From positions 1-38,341 of the IMG/VR virus record IMGVR_UViG_3300037585_003992: DNA of 38,341 nucleotides; one strand, given 5' to 3'. Numbering within the stretch: the stretch's first letter is position 1; every line of letters begins with the position of its first letter. Source of the stretch: a virus. The translations under genes were made by a program, and so were the position numbers. The notes under the pieces are model-generated. The model had not been told where the DNA came from. It made no database searches and saw only the letters and a list, made by a program, of their open reading frames with translations. Below are positions 15,751-24,625 of this stretch, piece by piece.

Positions 15751-18700
15751 TGCCAGATGTCACCCCGTGGGACATTTGGGTTGTCAGCGCCACCACCCTG
15801 GCGAAGGTCGCCTATGTCTCGAACTGGAATAGTTGCCAGTTCGGTGACCAGGTCAACGACCCTGGTCATGGTGCAGTCAACTTCGATTATGACGAAGCCT
15901 GGCTGACTTCCTTCTACAACGACAACAGCGAGTTCCCATGGGAGGGGAACTACGCCGTCCAGGTTTACCGCGATGGGTCTCTGGTCTTCACGTTCCTGGT
16001 TGAAGAGGCCGAAATCGAGTATGCGGGGCCGAGGCGACGCGCCATCATGGGCGGTCGCGGGTTGGCTGCTTGCCTGGAATGGGCGATTGTCATTCCCGAG
16101 AAGTACGACGAAGGCTATGTCGATAGCAACGGCAACCCCGATCCAGACGGTCTGGTCACTGTTATGGGGAGGGCGTTTGGCTCCACTCACACGGTCACCA
16201 CGCAGTTGGAGACGCAGGCTGGGGACGACAAGCCCAGGCACGGCACAATGGGCCTCCCAGAGTCGTATCACGGGCCGAAATACCAGGGTTACGGTGGCGG
16301 AGCGTTCGTCCACCTCTTCAAGGAAGCGAACCTTGGGGTGCCGGCGACCGCTGCCAGGTGGCTAGATACCGACTCGACCCCAGGCGGCACCCGTGGGGTC
16401 AAAGCCTGGACGAATGTCAATGTGACAACGCTCCCTGGCGGGGGCGGTTACGGCGACCGCAACGGCGACCCGGTTGATTGGCCCCTGAGCCTGTCGTCAA
16501 ACCTGACCGAGCAGTACGACTCAAACGGCCAGACCACAGATTACGAATGGAGTAACGAAACTGTCTACCCCGTTGATGACGTTCAGTGGCTGTTCTCCCT
16601 GCCGACAGGGCAGAACTACCTCCAAACGCTCACGGATTGTGCCGCTAAGACCGCCAACGCACAATGGAGGGTCGCCCCTAACGGCGAGATTTCGATAGCG
16701 AAGACCCTGGGGGCTGACCTGTCTACGGGCAGCAGCGCTGTGGTGCTCACCGTCCCGCAGGCGCGGCGTGCAGCGAACTCGCTTCGCCGCACCGACTTGC
16801 GGACCTCCATGTTCATCTCTAATGACTACATCTTCGAGAGGGCAGTCGACGCCACCGCCGAGACCACGTATGGCCGGCGGGAGGGGTACGTCAAGTACGA
16901 CAACCTCCACGGCCAGTCAAACATCGACTCAGCGAACCAGGCCCTGAACGAGGTCAAGGATGTCCTCGACGAGTTCACATTCCAATACATCGAAACAGAC
17001 ACGACGCGGGCGTGGGCCGACTTTGACATTTCTGACACCGTCAAGATCGAGTACGAACCTGGCGTCTTTTCGTCCCGCCAGGTTGTCGGGCTCTCAGCGA
17101 ACGTCACCCCAACATCGTTCGCTGTCGAGGTGACAATCGGCGAGGCCGTCGACAACATCATCGCTCGTCTCAGGAAGGTCGAGCAGACCGAGCAGTATTC
17201 CCCGCAGATCACCCAGGCGAACGCTTCGACCAGTGCGGTGCCTGCGCCTCCACTAAACATCGTCGCTACCCCCCAGTCGGAAGGCCGTGACCGGCGTGCG
17301 TTGGTAACTTTCGATCAGCCGAAGGGGTGGGAGAACGAAGCGGCTCAATACGAGATTGAGGTCAACCCTGTGGCCTCCGGCACGAGGCGGTATACCAGGT
17401 TCCGGTCGCCGGTGCGTGGCGAAACCTCCCAGGAGATCGTGATTCACGGCTTGCCGTCAGGGGCTACTGATGAGGAGTACGAGGTTAGGGGCCGCACGGT
17501 AACGCACACCGGTCACCGAAGCGAGTTCAACACCGGTGCCAACTTCGATTTGGCCGCCGACGAGCAGTTCGGGACTGACCTGGACGGCACCATTATTGAC
17601 ACCTCTCCTAGCGCCCCTGGGGATGTGTCAAACCTCGTAGTACGCGGGATGTTGAACGCTGTTCTTGTCTCGTTCACCGACCTGAATGACGGCACCAACC
17701 TGGCGATGCAGGCCAACCGTGGCCATTACGAAATCGAAATCTCGAACGCCACGTCGTTCCATTCGACACTCGGTAACGCGTGGGAAACCACGGTCGGTTC
17801 CGACACCTCCGGTGTGCCTGGGACGGCTTCCCAGACGTTCGTCGTTCCCAGCGGTAAGGGGTTCCTCTGCGCTGGCCTGTTGTCCGTAAGCGGAGGCAGG
17901 GACCACTGGATCAGGGTCCGAGCCGTTGACTGGAACAAAGAGGTTGGTAACTGGGTTTATGCCTCTGACGATGGGACTTCCAGCGGTGGTAACACGGCGG
18001 AACAGTGGCCGGTGGTTCTGGACACGACGGACCGGTCCCAGACCGGTGTGATAATCGGCACAGAGACCATCTGGGCCAGCCACATCAAGGCTGGGACCAT
18101 CGACACCACGCGTATCGACACCGGCACGCTGACAGCGTCTAACGCTGACATAGGCCAGATTTTCACCTCTGCGATCAGGATGCCGCAGCCTGCCACCGCC
18201 AATCATGCCGGCCTGGTGAACGACGGCACAACCGGCAACGAGATGACGTTCAACATCAACCATGACGGTGACATGTGGTGGGGGAACTACGCCACCATTA
18301 CCACCGCTAAGGCGGGTACGAACGCCGACACATCCAACGGCACTGACGCTTCAACCTCTTGGATCGACAAGACCGGCAACGCCCAGTTCGTCGGCACCAT
18401 CTCCACTGGCGCTGGGGCCCCGAACAACATCCTGGCGACAGGGAACAGTGGCGAGCCTCGGATGGTCTTCGGGGACAACGCTGGTTCGTTGTTCTCTGGT
18501 GGTGATTCGGATGGCGGGTACGGCTACCTGCTTGGTTTCACTGGGGATGGGTCTGAGTATCTCCCCGGTCACGGCGTCTTCACGACGGAAACGACAGGGG
18601 TCCAGAAGTATGGCGCCGCCTACTTTGTTGCTCCCCGTTACCACGGCACTAGCCCAGACACGTTCAAGTATGCGGGGGTCAGGCTCCGCGACCCGAAAGC

Positions 18701-20762
18701 CGTGTACCACTCGGGTACGGCGCAGGGGGGCACTACCAGCACGATCATTTTGGCATCTGGGGCGTCGGACGCCGACAGCATTTACAACGACCACGAGGTG
18801 ACGATCACCAGCGGTCAAGGGAGTGTTCAGACTCGGACGATCTCCGGCTATGTCGGCAACACCAGGACGGCGACTGTTTCCGCTGTTTGGAGCGTCATTG
18901 ACGGCGACGACGCTCCGAATGGCACTTCGATCTATTCGGTGACAGCCAGTGACCTTGGTGAGGCGATCCTGGTTCACCCGGCGGACATGAACTATCTGGG
19001 CATCGTCAGGGGAACGAGGCCAGATGGTGGCACCGCCTACGCCGAGGTTACGGGTGCCGTTACTGCTCCTGGCGGATTCCGAATCACGAACCATACTGGC
19101 CTCTCTACGCCCGGTGGGCTCACGTTGGACTCCGGTACCCCGGCTACTGGTTCAACGGACACCGGTGTTAGCAGGGACAAGTTGTGGAACAGCGGTGGCA
19201 GCCTCATGTGGGGCGCTACCGACATCTCCACTGGCGGCAGCGGAGACCTCACCGCCATAACTGCCGGTTTGACGAGCGGGCTTTCTGTCACCAGCGGCAC
19301 TGGTCCCATCCCAGACCTTTCCTTGAACTTGGGGAAACTCGCTGATGGACAGGCGGATGTAGTCGTCGCCGACTATGTGGGCTTCTATGACGTGGGAGCC
19401 GGCACAACGAAATACTGCACCGTCCAGGACATTCTCGATCTGGTCTCCACTGCTGGTGATCTCACTGAGATAACGGTTGGTGCTTCAAGCGGCCTTACCG
19501 TCACCAGCGGCACTGGCCCTATCCCAGACCTGTACGTGAACGCTCAGAAACTAACGAACGTCGCATCGCCGACCACGAGCGACACACTCATCGTCTACGA
19601 CATAGATGCCTTGGGGCCCACCACCGGCGCTACGAGAAAAACCTCGGTCTCTAACATTCTCGCTCTAGCCCCCCAGGGCACCGTGGAATCTGTCACGGCC
19701 GTCGGTAACGGTGGCCTTTCTGTTAGCGGCACCGCCGTTGATCCGACTCTGTCGATAGACATAACCAACCTGGTGGATGGGTCAGGCCTGACTCTCGCCA
19801 GCACCGATGACTTCATTTGGCTAGACGGCGACGGGGTCGCCAAGAAGGGCAACCTCAGCCAGATCACCACCCTGGTGGGTGGGGGCGGTGGCGGTATGGA
19901 CGCCTGGTATCTCAGCGCCCAGGGAGGCGCCACAGCGGCTGTCACTGATGACGAGATCATCGACTTCTACGGTGCTGGCGCCACGACAGTAACCAAGGGC
20001 GCTTATGGGACAGGTCAGCGCGTCACCATTACGTCGACTGACAACAACACCACATACAGCGGTGGGACCAACTGCCAACTCTCCGGCACGACCTTCCAGT
20101 CACCTCAGGCTTACCAGGCCGCTACTGGCTACTACACCGCTTGGTCACAGTGGCACTCGTTCGCTGGGGGGCTGGCTACACAGGGGTGGGCGCCCTACTC
20201 CTACTCCATTTCCCACATTTTCGGTGGTAACGGTTTCTTCAACGGGGCGGTCCTGTTCAACGGTGACATCAAGTCCTGGGCTAGCGGCGGTCCCAACTGC
20301 GGTACCAGCGGCAACAAGTGGAACACCGTTTATGCGACGAACGGGACAATCAACACCTCGGACGTGAACACAAAGACCGACATCCAGAACACCGACCTTG
20401 GGTTGGATTTCGTCAATGCCCTACGTCCCGTGTCATACAAGATGCTCGACCGTGACGGACAGGGGGGCGCTGGGGTCAGGGACCATTACGGGTTCATCTC
20501 TCAGGAAGTCGAGACCCTCCTGGGTGGCGCAGCAGCCACAACGGGACTATGGACGAACTCTCTCATTGAGGCGGCGGATGCCAAAGACGCGGTGTACGAC
20601 GAAGACGAAAACCTGCTTATGGCAGCGGTACCCGCTATGGAAGAGCGCTACGAGCAGGGGCTCCGCTACCACGAGTTCATCGCGCCGATGGCTAAGGCCA
20701 TCCAGGAACTCTCAACGAAACTGGATGCGGCAGAAGCCCGCATAGCGGTCCTGGAGGCATAG
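15750..20762 (+). CDS. Long tail tip/fibre protein with S74 self-cleaving C-terminus
   Basis: 1670 residues. The N-terminal ~480 residues resemble tail hub proteins of actinophages (beta-rich, VSNWNSCQFGDQVNDPG). Two fibronectin-III-like domains follow (about 505-600 and 620-730). Then comes Gly/Thr/Ser-rich fibre, with three repeats of about 70 residues starting near 1165, 1236 and 1310, the first two sharing SGTGPIPDL. The C-terminus is a peptidase S74 intramolecular chaperone: S1537-D1538 and K1542 match the SDxxxK catalytic pattern, followed by LRPVSYK and YGFISQEVE, and a final coiled coil (AEARIAVLEA). In this family the domain directs trimerisation and cuts itself off before the Ser. 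This is the likely receptor-binding protein. Confidence 0.88.
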   Translation: MPDVTPWDIWVVSATTLAKVAYVSNWNSCQFGDQVNDPGHGAVNFDYDEAWLTSFYNDNSEFPWEGNYAVQVYRDGSLVFTFLVEEAEIEYAGPRRRAIMGGRGLAACLEWAIVIPEKYDEGYVDSNGNPDPDGLVTVMGRAFGSTHTVTTQLETQAGDDKPRHGTMGLPESYHGPKYQGYGGGAFVHLFKEANLGVPATAARWLDTDSTPGGTRGVKAWTNVNVTTLPGGGGYGDRNGDPVDWPLSLSSNLTEQYDSNGQTTDYEWSNETVYPVDDVQWLFSLPTGQNYLQTLTDCAAKTANAQWRVAPNGEISIAKTLGADLSTGSSAVVLTVPQARRAANSLRRTDLRTSMFISNDYIFERAVDATAETTYGRREGYVKYDNLHGQSNIDSANQALNEVKDVLDEFTFQYIETDTTRAWADFDISDTVKIEYEPGVFSSRQVVGLSANVTPTSFAVEVTIGEAVDNIIARLRKVEQTEQYSPQITQANASTSAVPAPPLNIVATPQSEGRDRRALVTFDQPKGWENEAAQYEIEVNPVASGTRRYTRFRSPVRGETSQEIVIHGLPSGATDEEYEVRGRTVTHTGHRSEFNTGANFDLAADEQFGTDLDGTIIDTSPSAPGDVSNLVVRGMLNAVLVSFTDLNDGTNLAMQANRGHYEIEISNATSFHSTLGNAWETTVGSDTSGVPGTASQTFVVPSGKGFLCAGLLSVSGGRDHWIRVRAVDWNKEVGNWVYASDDGTSSGGNTAEQWPVVLDTTDRSQTGVIIGTETIWASHIKAGTIDTTRIDTGTLTASNADIGQIFTSAIRMPQPATANHAGLVNDGTTGNEMTFNINHDGDMWWGNYATITTAKAGTNADTSNGTDASTSWIDKTGNAQFVGTISTGAGAPNNILATGNSGEPRMVFGDNAGSLFSGGDSDGGYGYLLGFTGDGSEYLPGHGVFTTETTGVQKYGAAYFVAPRYHGTSPDTFKYAGVRLRDPKAVYHSGTAQGGTTSTIILASGASDADSIYNDHEVTITSGQGSVQTRTISGYVGNTRTATVSAVWSVIDGDDAPNGTSIYSVTASDLGEAILVHPADMNYLGIVRGTRPDGGTAYAEVTGAVTAPGGFRITNHTGLSTPGGLTLDSGTPATGSTDTGVSRDKLWNSGGSLMWGATDISTGGSGDLTAITAGLTSGLSVTSGTGPIPDLSLNLGKLADGQADVVVADYVGFYDVGAGTTKYCTVQDILDLVSTAGDLTEITVGASSGLTVTSGTGPIPDLYVNAQKLTNVASPTTSDTLIVYDIDALGPTTGATRKTSVSNILALAPQGTVESVTAVGNGGLSVSGTAVDPTLSIDITNLVDGSGLTLASTDDFIWLDGDGVAKKGNLSQITTLVGGGGGGMDAWYLSAQGGATAAVTDDEIIDFYGAGATTVTKGAYGTGQRVTITSTDNNTTYSGGTNCQLSGTTFQSPQAYQAATGYYTAWSQWHSFAGGLATQGWAPYSYSISHIFGGNGFFNGAVLFNGDIKSWASGGPNCGTSGNKWNTVYATNGTINTSDVNTKTDIQNTDLGLDFVNALRPVSYKMLDRDGQGGAGVRDHYGFISQEVETLLGGAAATTGLWTNSLIEAADAKDAVYDEDENLLMAAVPAMEERYEQGLRYHEFIAPMAKAIQELSTKLDAAEARIAVLEA

Positions 20763-20772
20763 ACTCCCTGTT
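20760..20772 (+). promoter_or_regulatory. Leaderless promoter -10
   Basis: TAGACT at 20760-20765, overlapping the previous stop codon, followed by seven bases and ATG at 20773. TAGACT is close to the actinobacterial -10 consensus. No -35 seen. Confidence 0.4.
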
Positions 20773-20943
20773 ATGGCTGACCCAGAAATCGACGTTCAGA
20801 ACGTCATCAACCGACTCACCAACCAGATCGCTCAGATGACAGCGGAGATCGCTGTCAAGGATGCCCTGATCGAGGCTTACAAGGCCCAGGTCAGCATCGT
20901 CGCTGAACCGGTGCTGGAGGCTGTGAACGACGAAGAAGACTGA
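20773..20943 (+). CDS. Small coiled-coil protein
   Basis: 56 residues. Hydrophobic positions recur every 3-4 residues (VINRLTNQIAQMTAEIAVKDAL), a coiled coil, then an acidic tail (EAVNDEED). No family recognised. It sits right after the tail fibre and overlaps the next start by one base, so it may be a minor structural or assembly component. Confidence 0.65.
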   Translation: MADPEIDVQNVINRLTNQIAQMTAEIAVKDALIEAYKAQVSIVAEPVLEAVNDEED

Positions 20944-21191
20944 TGTCTTCGGCCGCGTACCGGTATCGGCTCGGGTGTGCGGTCCCTCTCCTTGAGACAG
21001 CCCAGGACCTCGCTCTGGGTATTCGGCTGTTTGATAAAGAGGCCCATGTCCACATCAAGGAGTCCGCTGAGGACGACTTCTGGGACATCGTCGCCCTGTT
21101 CAACCTGGACGGTGGCAAAGCCGCGTTCGGGATGCTGTCTTTACTGTTCACGAACGCTGTCGAGCAGGTAGGCGGTCGGGAACTTTCCTAG
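20943..21191 (+). CDS. Unknown small protein
   Basis: 82 residues, no family recognised. The N-terminus YRYRLGCAVPLLETAQDLALGIRLFDKEAH and C-terminus DIVALFNLDGGKAAFGMLSLLF are moderately hydrophobic, with one possible amphipathic helix; not a clear holin. Coupled to the preceding gene by a TGATG overlap. It is the last gene of the tail transcript; a new promoter follows. Confidence 0.6.
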   Translation: MSSAAYRYRLGCAVPLLETAQDLALGIRLFDKEAHVHIKESAEDDFWDIVALFNLDGGKAAFGMLSLLFTNAVEQVGGRELS

Positions 21192-21194
21192 GTG

Positions 21195-21223
21195 TTGTGT
21201 CCACTGCCAAGCGGCGGTATAGT
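21195..21223 (+). promoter_or_regulatory. Sigma-70-type promoter for the replication block
   Basis: TTGTGT (21195-21200), a 17-base spacer, and TATAGT (21218-21223). Transcription would begin near 21230, leaving about 30 bases of leader containing AGGAGGAG (21245-21252) seven bases before ATG 21259. This is the best full-length promoter plus ribosome site in the window. Confidence 0.7.
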
Positions 21224-21258
21224 TCCCCTACTCGATCCCTAAGTAGGAGGAGAAAGAC

Positions 21259-21963
21259 ATGGCACAGATTGCCGAAGACTACGTATCACCCTCTGTCCGC
21301 TGGGGGGTCCTCAAACAGGACTACCCCGAAGCGGTCGCTGAGTTCTCCGAGATGACGGGGGTCGAACTCGGTATCCCTGCCAAGTTCGGAGGCGACGACC
21401 ACTACTGCGTCGCGCAGATTCTTCTCCGCCCAACGGACGAGTCCCCCATTGTCGGGTACAAGCCGTTCTCCGACGCCAAGTCCAACAAGAACGACCACCC
21501 GTCTGACGCGTGGAACATCTTGTGCACCAAGGCTCTGGGGCGCGCCCTCAAGAGGGCCGGTTACGCCGACACCGCTGGGGAGATGAAACTCATCGTTCAG
21601 TACAAGCAGCGCAACGCTGAACACGACGCCATCCGTGGTGGCAGTTCACCCGATGCCGACCACGAACACATTGTGGAGGGGCTCACCGAGAAGATCGGGT
21701 CTCCCGAGTTCGCCGTCACCATCGAGAACCACGAGGTCGTTGCCTCCGATGAGTGGGAGAGCGACGAGAGAATGAACGAAGCCCACACTGAACTCAAGGA
21801 GATGGTCAACAAACTGCCTCCCGGCTATGCGGACTCAGCCCGTGAAGCCCACCAAAAACTCAACGGCCGGCAGTGGCCGATCATGAAGGTCAGCCAGTGG
21901 AACTCCATTTTCAACACCGTCACGCACCTCCACGCTGAGGCTGTAGCGGAGATGGGCGAGTGA
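21259..21963 (+). CDS. Possible single-strand annealing protein (Erf/Rad52-like)
   Basis: 234 residues with a strong Shine-Dalgarno. The stretch SDAWNILCTKALGRALKRAGY resembles the TxAxGRALxxxGY pattern found in phage Erf/Rad52-type annealing proteins, and the surrounding segment (HYCVAQILLRP, EMKLIVQYKQRN) could form the matching beta sheet. The C-terminal half is acidic and helical. Neighbours (HIRAN protein, initiator, RusA resolvase) support a recombination or replication role. The family assignment is tentative because the resemblance is one motif; no Walker motif or nuclease motif is seen. Confidence 0.45.
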   Translation: MAQIAEDYVSPSVRWGVLKQDYPEAVAEFSEMTGVELGIPAKFGGDDHYCVAQILLRPTDESPIVGYKPFSDAKSNKNDHPSDAWNILCTKALGRALKRAGYADTAGEMKLIVQYKQRNAEHDAIRGGSSPDADHEHIVEGLTEKIGSPEFAVTIENHEVVASDEWESDERMNEAHTELKEMVNKLPPGYADSAREAHQKLNGRQWPIMKVSQWNSIFNTVTHLHAEAVAEMGE

Positions 21964-22304
21964 AGTCCCCGTTTGAGGTCCCGGTTGCCGGTGTGACATT
22001 CCGTCCCGGCTACCCCAAGAACCTTTGGGACATCGCCGGTGCCATGGTCGAAGTGTTTGGCAAGACGCCGAGGGTCATAGCGACTCTCGTCAGGGAGCCC
22101 CAGAACGAACACGACCCGAACGCCATCAAGGTGCTCGTCGCCGCCGAGCATGTTGGTTACATCCCGTCACGCGAGGCCGGTGGGTTGGCTCCCCTAATGG
22201 ACGCTGGCGAACGGTGGTGTGGTCTGGTAGACCGGCTGGTCATTTCCCCCGAGAACCCAGAGCAGCCTGGGCTGAGAGTGAAGGTGGTCAAGGATGAATC
22301 TTGA
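21960..22304 (+). CDS. HIRAN-domain protein
   Basis: 114 residues, GTG start overlapping the previous stop by four bases. Nearly the whole protein is a HIRAN domain, a fold that binds DNA 3' ends and is often fused to SNF2 helicases: VAGVTFRPGY, then LVREPQNEHDPNAIKVLV and VGYIPSREAGGLAPLMDAG are the classic family segments. Here it is free-standing, and a SNF2 helicase lies 3 kb downstream, so the two may act together at stalled forks (inference). Confidence 0.85.
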   Translation: MKSPFEVPVAGVTFRPGYPKNLWDIAGAMVEVFGKTPRVIATLVREPQNEHDPNAIKVLVAAEHVGYIPSREAGGLAPLMDAGERWCGLVDRLVISPENPEQPGLRVKVVKDES

Positions 22305-22881
22305 CGAACGGATAGCCGAGATTGACGCGATGGCAGGGGACCTCCGCAGGTCTCTCGACGCGGCGATTACCGAAGCCAAAGAGAGCGCTGAGGACCTTGT
22401 CTACGGCCCAGAGAACGACCTCCAGGGCACTGCGAACTCGATGGTGGACCTCTTGGAAGTCATCAAGGCTCACAAGGCGGTGATGCGCGACGTTGACAAC
22501 GAGGCCAACCCGACGCTGGTGACCATCATGGATCACCTAGGGACCCGCAAGTTCGAGAAGGGCGGGCTTCTCGTCGAAAAGAAGCAGTCTTCCTATCGCT
22601 CGAACTGGCAGAACAACGTCCTCATCCGGTCAGTGGTGAACACGGCCATGGACGAGATCGCTGACCGTGAGTACGTCGATCAGGAGACTGGGGAACCGAT
22701 CAGCGAGCGCGCGATTCTGGCTCCGTGGATCGAAGCCATCGTGGAACGCCTGTTGGAGTGCGCCGCATTCCGCGACTGGCGTGTCACAGCGCTACGTGCC
22801 CGCGTCCCCGGCTTGGACCCCGACAACTTCTGCGATGTGAAGCGGTCGAGTAAGGCCACCATCTCCAGGGCTAAGAACTGA
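22294..22881 (+). CDS. Unknown protein of the replication block
   Basis: 195 residues, unknown family. The N-terminal third is a long helix (DERIAEIDAMAGDLRRSLDAAITEAKES), probably coiled coil; the middle KFEKGGLLVEKKQSS contains a Lys-rich strand; the C-terminus is basic. It overlaps neighbours by 11 bases upstream and one base downstream. Placement between a HIRAN protein and an initiator suggests a DNA transaction role. Confidence 0.55.
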   Translation: MNLDERIAEIDAMAGDLRRSLDAAITEAKESAEDLVYGPENDLQGTANSMVDLLEVIKAHKAVMRDVDNEANPTLVTIMDHLGTRKFEKGGLLVEKKQSSYRSNWQNNVLIRSVVNTAMDEIADREYVDQETGEPISERAILAPWIEAIVERLLECAAFRDWRVTALRARVPGLDPDNFCDVKRSSKATISRAKN

Positions 22882-23642
22882 TGGCGATTGAGGTCATGGT
22901 CTGGGTCCTAGAGCAGGACGAGGGCATTACAACAAACGAAAAGTTCGTTCTCCTGGGGATCGCTAACCACAGCCGACCCGACGGCTCGAACGCGTTTCCT
23001 TCGCTGGACACCCTCGCCCGGTACACGCTGCTGTCTCGCTCGACGGTGCAAAGGTGCATCAAGGAGTTGTTGAAGAAGGGTTTCCTGACCTATGAACCAG
23101 GCGGGGGCAGGAAGTCAAACACGTACATAGTTACGATGAACTACCCGAAAGTGGCCCGTTTAGAGGTTATTGAGGGGGGTCAGAGTGACACCCCTGGGGG
23201 GTCAGGCTCTGACCTGGCAGCAGAGTCAAGCCCTGACCCGGCAGCAGAGTCAGGCTCTGACCAAGGAACCGTAATAGAACCGTTATCTACCGTAATAGAA
23301 CCTCGCGCCAGGAAACGCGACGAGGTGTGGGACGCAGTTTTGGACGCGTGTGGGGTGAACGCGTCGAAGATCAACTCCAATGAGCGTGGCCGTTACAACA
23401 AGGCCGTGAAACTGCTCAAGGAGTCTGGTGCCACCGGCGCTGAGATTTACTCCAGGGTTGAGGTTTACCGCCGCAAGTTCAAGGGCGCTGCGGTTACTCC
23501 GGTGGCCATCGCTAACCACTGGTCTGAGTTGGACCCGGCGACCGTCAAGGTTGAAGATGTAGTGGCGACACCTAAGGGGTGGGACGCCATCAAAGAAGTG
23601 CGAGAAGGACGGAACAAGGAGAGCGGCAGCCCATGGGAATAA
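22881..23642 (+). CDS. Replication initiator-like protein with winged HTH
   Basis: 253 residues. Residues about 18-75 form an HTH_36-type winged helix as in phage replication initiators (TNEKFVLLGIANH, FPSLDTLARYTLLSRSTVQR, LLKKGFLTY). A low-complexity linker at about 100-141 (repeats of GSD/AAES/DP and TVIEP) is encoded by DNA carrying iteron-like repeats (next entry), as in lambda O, where the origin lies inside the initiator gene. The C-terminal domain (about 142-235) is helical (ERGRYNKAVKLLKESG) and may contact the helicase loader. The next genes include a loader candidate, as O precedes P in lambda. One-base overlap with the gene before. Confidence 0.72.
   Translation: MAIEVMVWVLEQDEGITTNEKFVLLGIANHSRPDGSNAFPSLDTLARYTLLSRSTVQRCIKELLKKGFLTYEPGGGRKSNTYIVTMNYPKVARLEVIEGGQSDTPGGSGSDLAAESSPDPAAESGSDQGTVIEPLSTVIEPRARKRDEVWDAVLDACGVNASKINSNERGRYNKAVKLLKESGATGAEIYSRVEVYRRKFKGAAVTPVAIANHWSELDPATVKVEDVVATPKGWDAIKEVREGRNKESGSPWE
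23179..23302. repeat. Iteron-like cluster, candidate replication origin
   Basis: Inside the initiator gene stand four related inverted-repeat elements: GTCAGAGTGAC (23179), GTCAGGCTCTGACC (23201), GTCAAGCCCTGACC (23225) and GTCAGGCTCTGACC (23249), spaced 22, 24 and 24 bases; the last three are linked by the repeat GGCAGCAGA. They are followed at once by a more AT-rich stretch with two copies of ACCGTAATAGAACC (23268-23281 and 23289-23302). Iterons beside an AT-rich region within the initiator gene is the lambda ori layout. Function is inferred. Confidence 0.6.
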
Positions 23643-23755
23643 GCAGACAGGGCGATGACACATTCACACTAGGTGAACTTCGTAAGATTCGCGGCCAGGA
23701 CTTGAAGCCGGTGCCTCCGACTAAGAAAAAGAAGGCGAAGGCGAAGAAGCAGTGA
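23633..23755 (+). CDS. Small basic protein
   Basis: 40 residues, ending in a strongly basic tail (TKKKKAKAKKQ) that would bind nucleic acid non-specifically. Overlaps the initiator's end by 10 bases and the next GTG by four (GTGA), so it is embedded in the operon. No family recognised. Confidence 0.55.
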   Translation: MGISRQGDDTFTLGELRKIRGQDLKPVPPTKKKKAKAKKQ

Positions 23756-24069
23756 CTGAGGACCACGCCGACTACGTCCTAGCCAAGTTGAGCGTCGTGT
23801 TCCCGAACAAGACGCTTACGGTGGAAGAGGTCAAGTTCTGGATTGAGAAACTGGTCCCTTACGACTTCGACCATGGGATAGAGGCCGTCGGGATGATTGC
23901 CGATTCCTCAAGGTTCTGGCCGTCGTGGTCCGAGTTCCTTGAGTGCTTGAAAGCCATCGGTCGCCGCCAGCCCGTGCTGGCTTTGCCTGCACCATCTACT
24001 GACCCCGTCACAAAGGAAGAGGCTAGGGCTTACATGGCTGAGATCAGGGAGACGATGCGCCGTGGATGA
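23752..24069 (+). CDS. Possible helicase loader (G39P-like)
   Basis: 105 residues from GTG 23752. The order of features, AKLSVVFPNKTLTVEEVKFWIEKL then YDFDHGIEAVGMIADSSRFWPSWSEFLE, resembles the N-terminal helical domain of phage helicase loaders such as SPP1 G39P (xxLxxxxP xxxSxxEF pattern). The following Pro-rich segment and C-terminal helix would be the flexible loader tail. Position immediately after the initiator supports it. The helicase itself is not in the window apart from the SNF2 protein, so the host helicase may be recruited. Confidence 0.5.
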   Translation: MTEDHADYVLAKLSVVFPNKTLTVEEVKFWIEKLVPYDFDHGIEAVGMIADSSRFWPSWSEFLECLKAIGRRQPVLALPAPSTDPVTKEEARAYMAEIRETMRRG

Positions 24070-24241
24070 GGAATGCCCCTACTGCGAGGGGACCGGCCTG
24101 GCACCTGGCGACGGTAGAACCAAATGCGGCTTCTGCGACAAGGGCAAGGCGTTGCAATCGAACACCGAGCGTGTGGCAACCCTCCTTGCGGCCGGCAGGC
24201 GGTTGAGGCCATCTCGGGGCGCACACAAGAGAGGGGTATAA
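24062..24241 (+). CDS. Small zinc-finger protein
   Basis: 59 residues from GTG 24062. Two CxxC knuckles, CPYCEG and CGFCDKG, match a single DnaJ-type or rubredoxin-like zinc site. The C-terminus is basic (AAGRRLRPSRGAHKRGV). It overlaps the previous gene by eight bases. Role unknown; a nucleic-acid or protein-binding adaptor is likely. Confidence 0.65.
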   Translation: MDEECPYCEGTGLAPGDGRTKCGFCDKGKALQSNTERVATLLAAGRRLRPSRGAHKRGV

Positions 24242-24250
24242 GGTGTCTAT

Positions 24251-24625
24251 GTGGCCAACTACTGGACTCTGGTTATCCCAGGGCCGCTGTTTACCCTCAA
24301 CAGCGAAAGGGGCATGCACTATCACAAGAGGGCGAAACTCACTAAGACATGGCGAGAGACGGCCTACGCTGCTGCCCTGGAAGCCAAGGTCCCGAAGATG
24401 AAGAGCATCGGCATCATGTGCATTCCTCACAGGAAGAACCGGCGGAACATGGCCGATACAGGTGGACACTTCCCGGTGGCGAAGGCGTGCATCGACGGCC
24501 TGGTCGATGCTGGGGTGATCCCTGACGACGGCCCCGAGTTTGTCAAGTCGCTAGAGTTCAAGGCCCCAGTAGTCGATGGTGGGGAAGACAGACTGATGCT
24601 TTACATTACGGAGCATTCCAGATGA
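24251..24625 (+). CDS. rusA: RusA-family Holliday junction resolvase
   Basis: 124 residues from GTG 24251. RusA proteins are dimeric endonucleases that cut Holliday junctions. Signature segments: the N-terminal strand WTLVIPGPLFTLNSERG, the motif DTGGHFPVAKACIDGL with VIPDDGPEFVKSL, corresponding to the family's D..N..K..lDGL..aGv..DD. Catalytic aspartates are D62 region and the DD pair near residue 90. It would resolve replication or packaging intermediates. Overlaps the next ATG by four bases. Confidence 0.85.
   Translation: MANYWTLVIPGPLFTLNSERGMHYHKRAKLTKTWRETAYAAALEAKVPKMKSIGIMCIPHRKNRRNMADTGGHFPVAKACIDGLVDAGVIPDDGPEFVKSLEFKAPVVDGGEDRLMLYITEHSR

Noticed and set aside
20943-21191. Holin after the tail genes
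   Set aside because: Hydrophobic stretches are interrupted by charged residues and no lysin gene is nearby.
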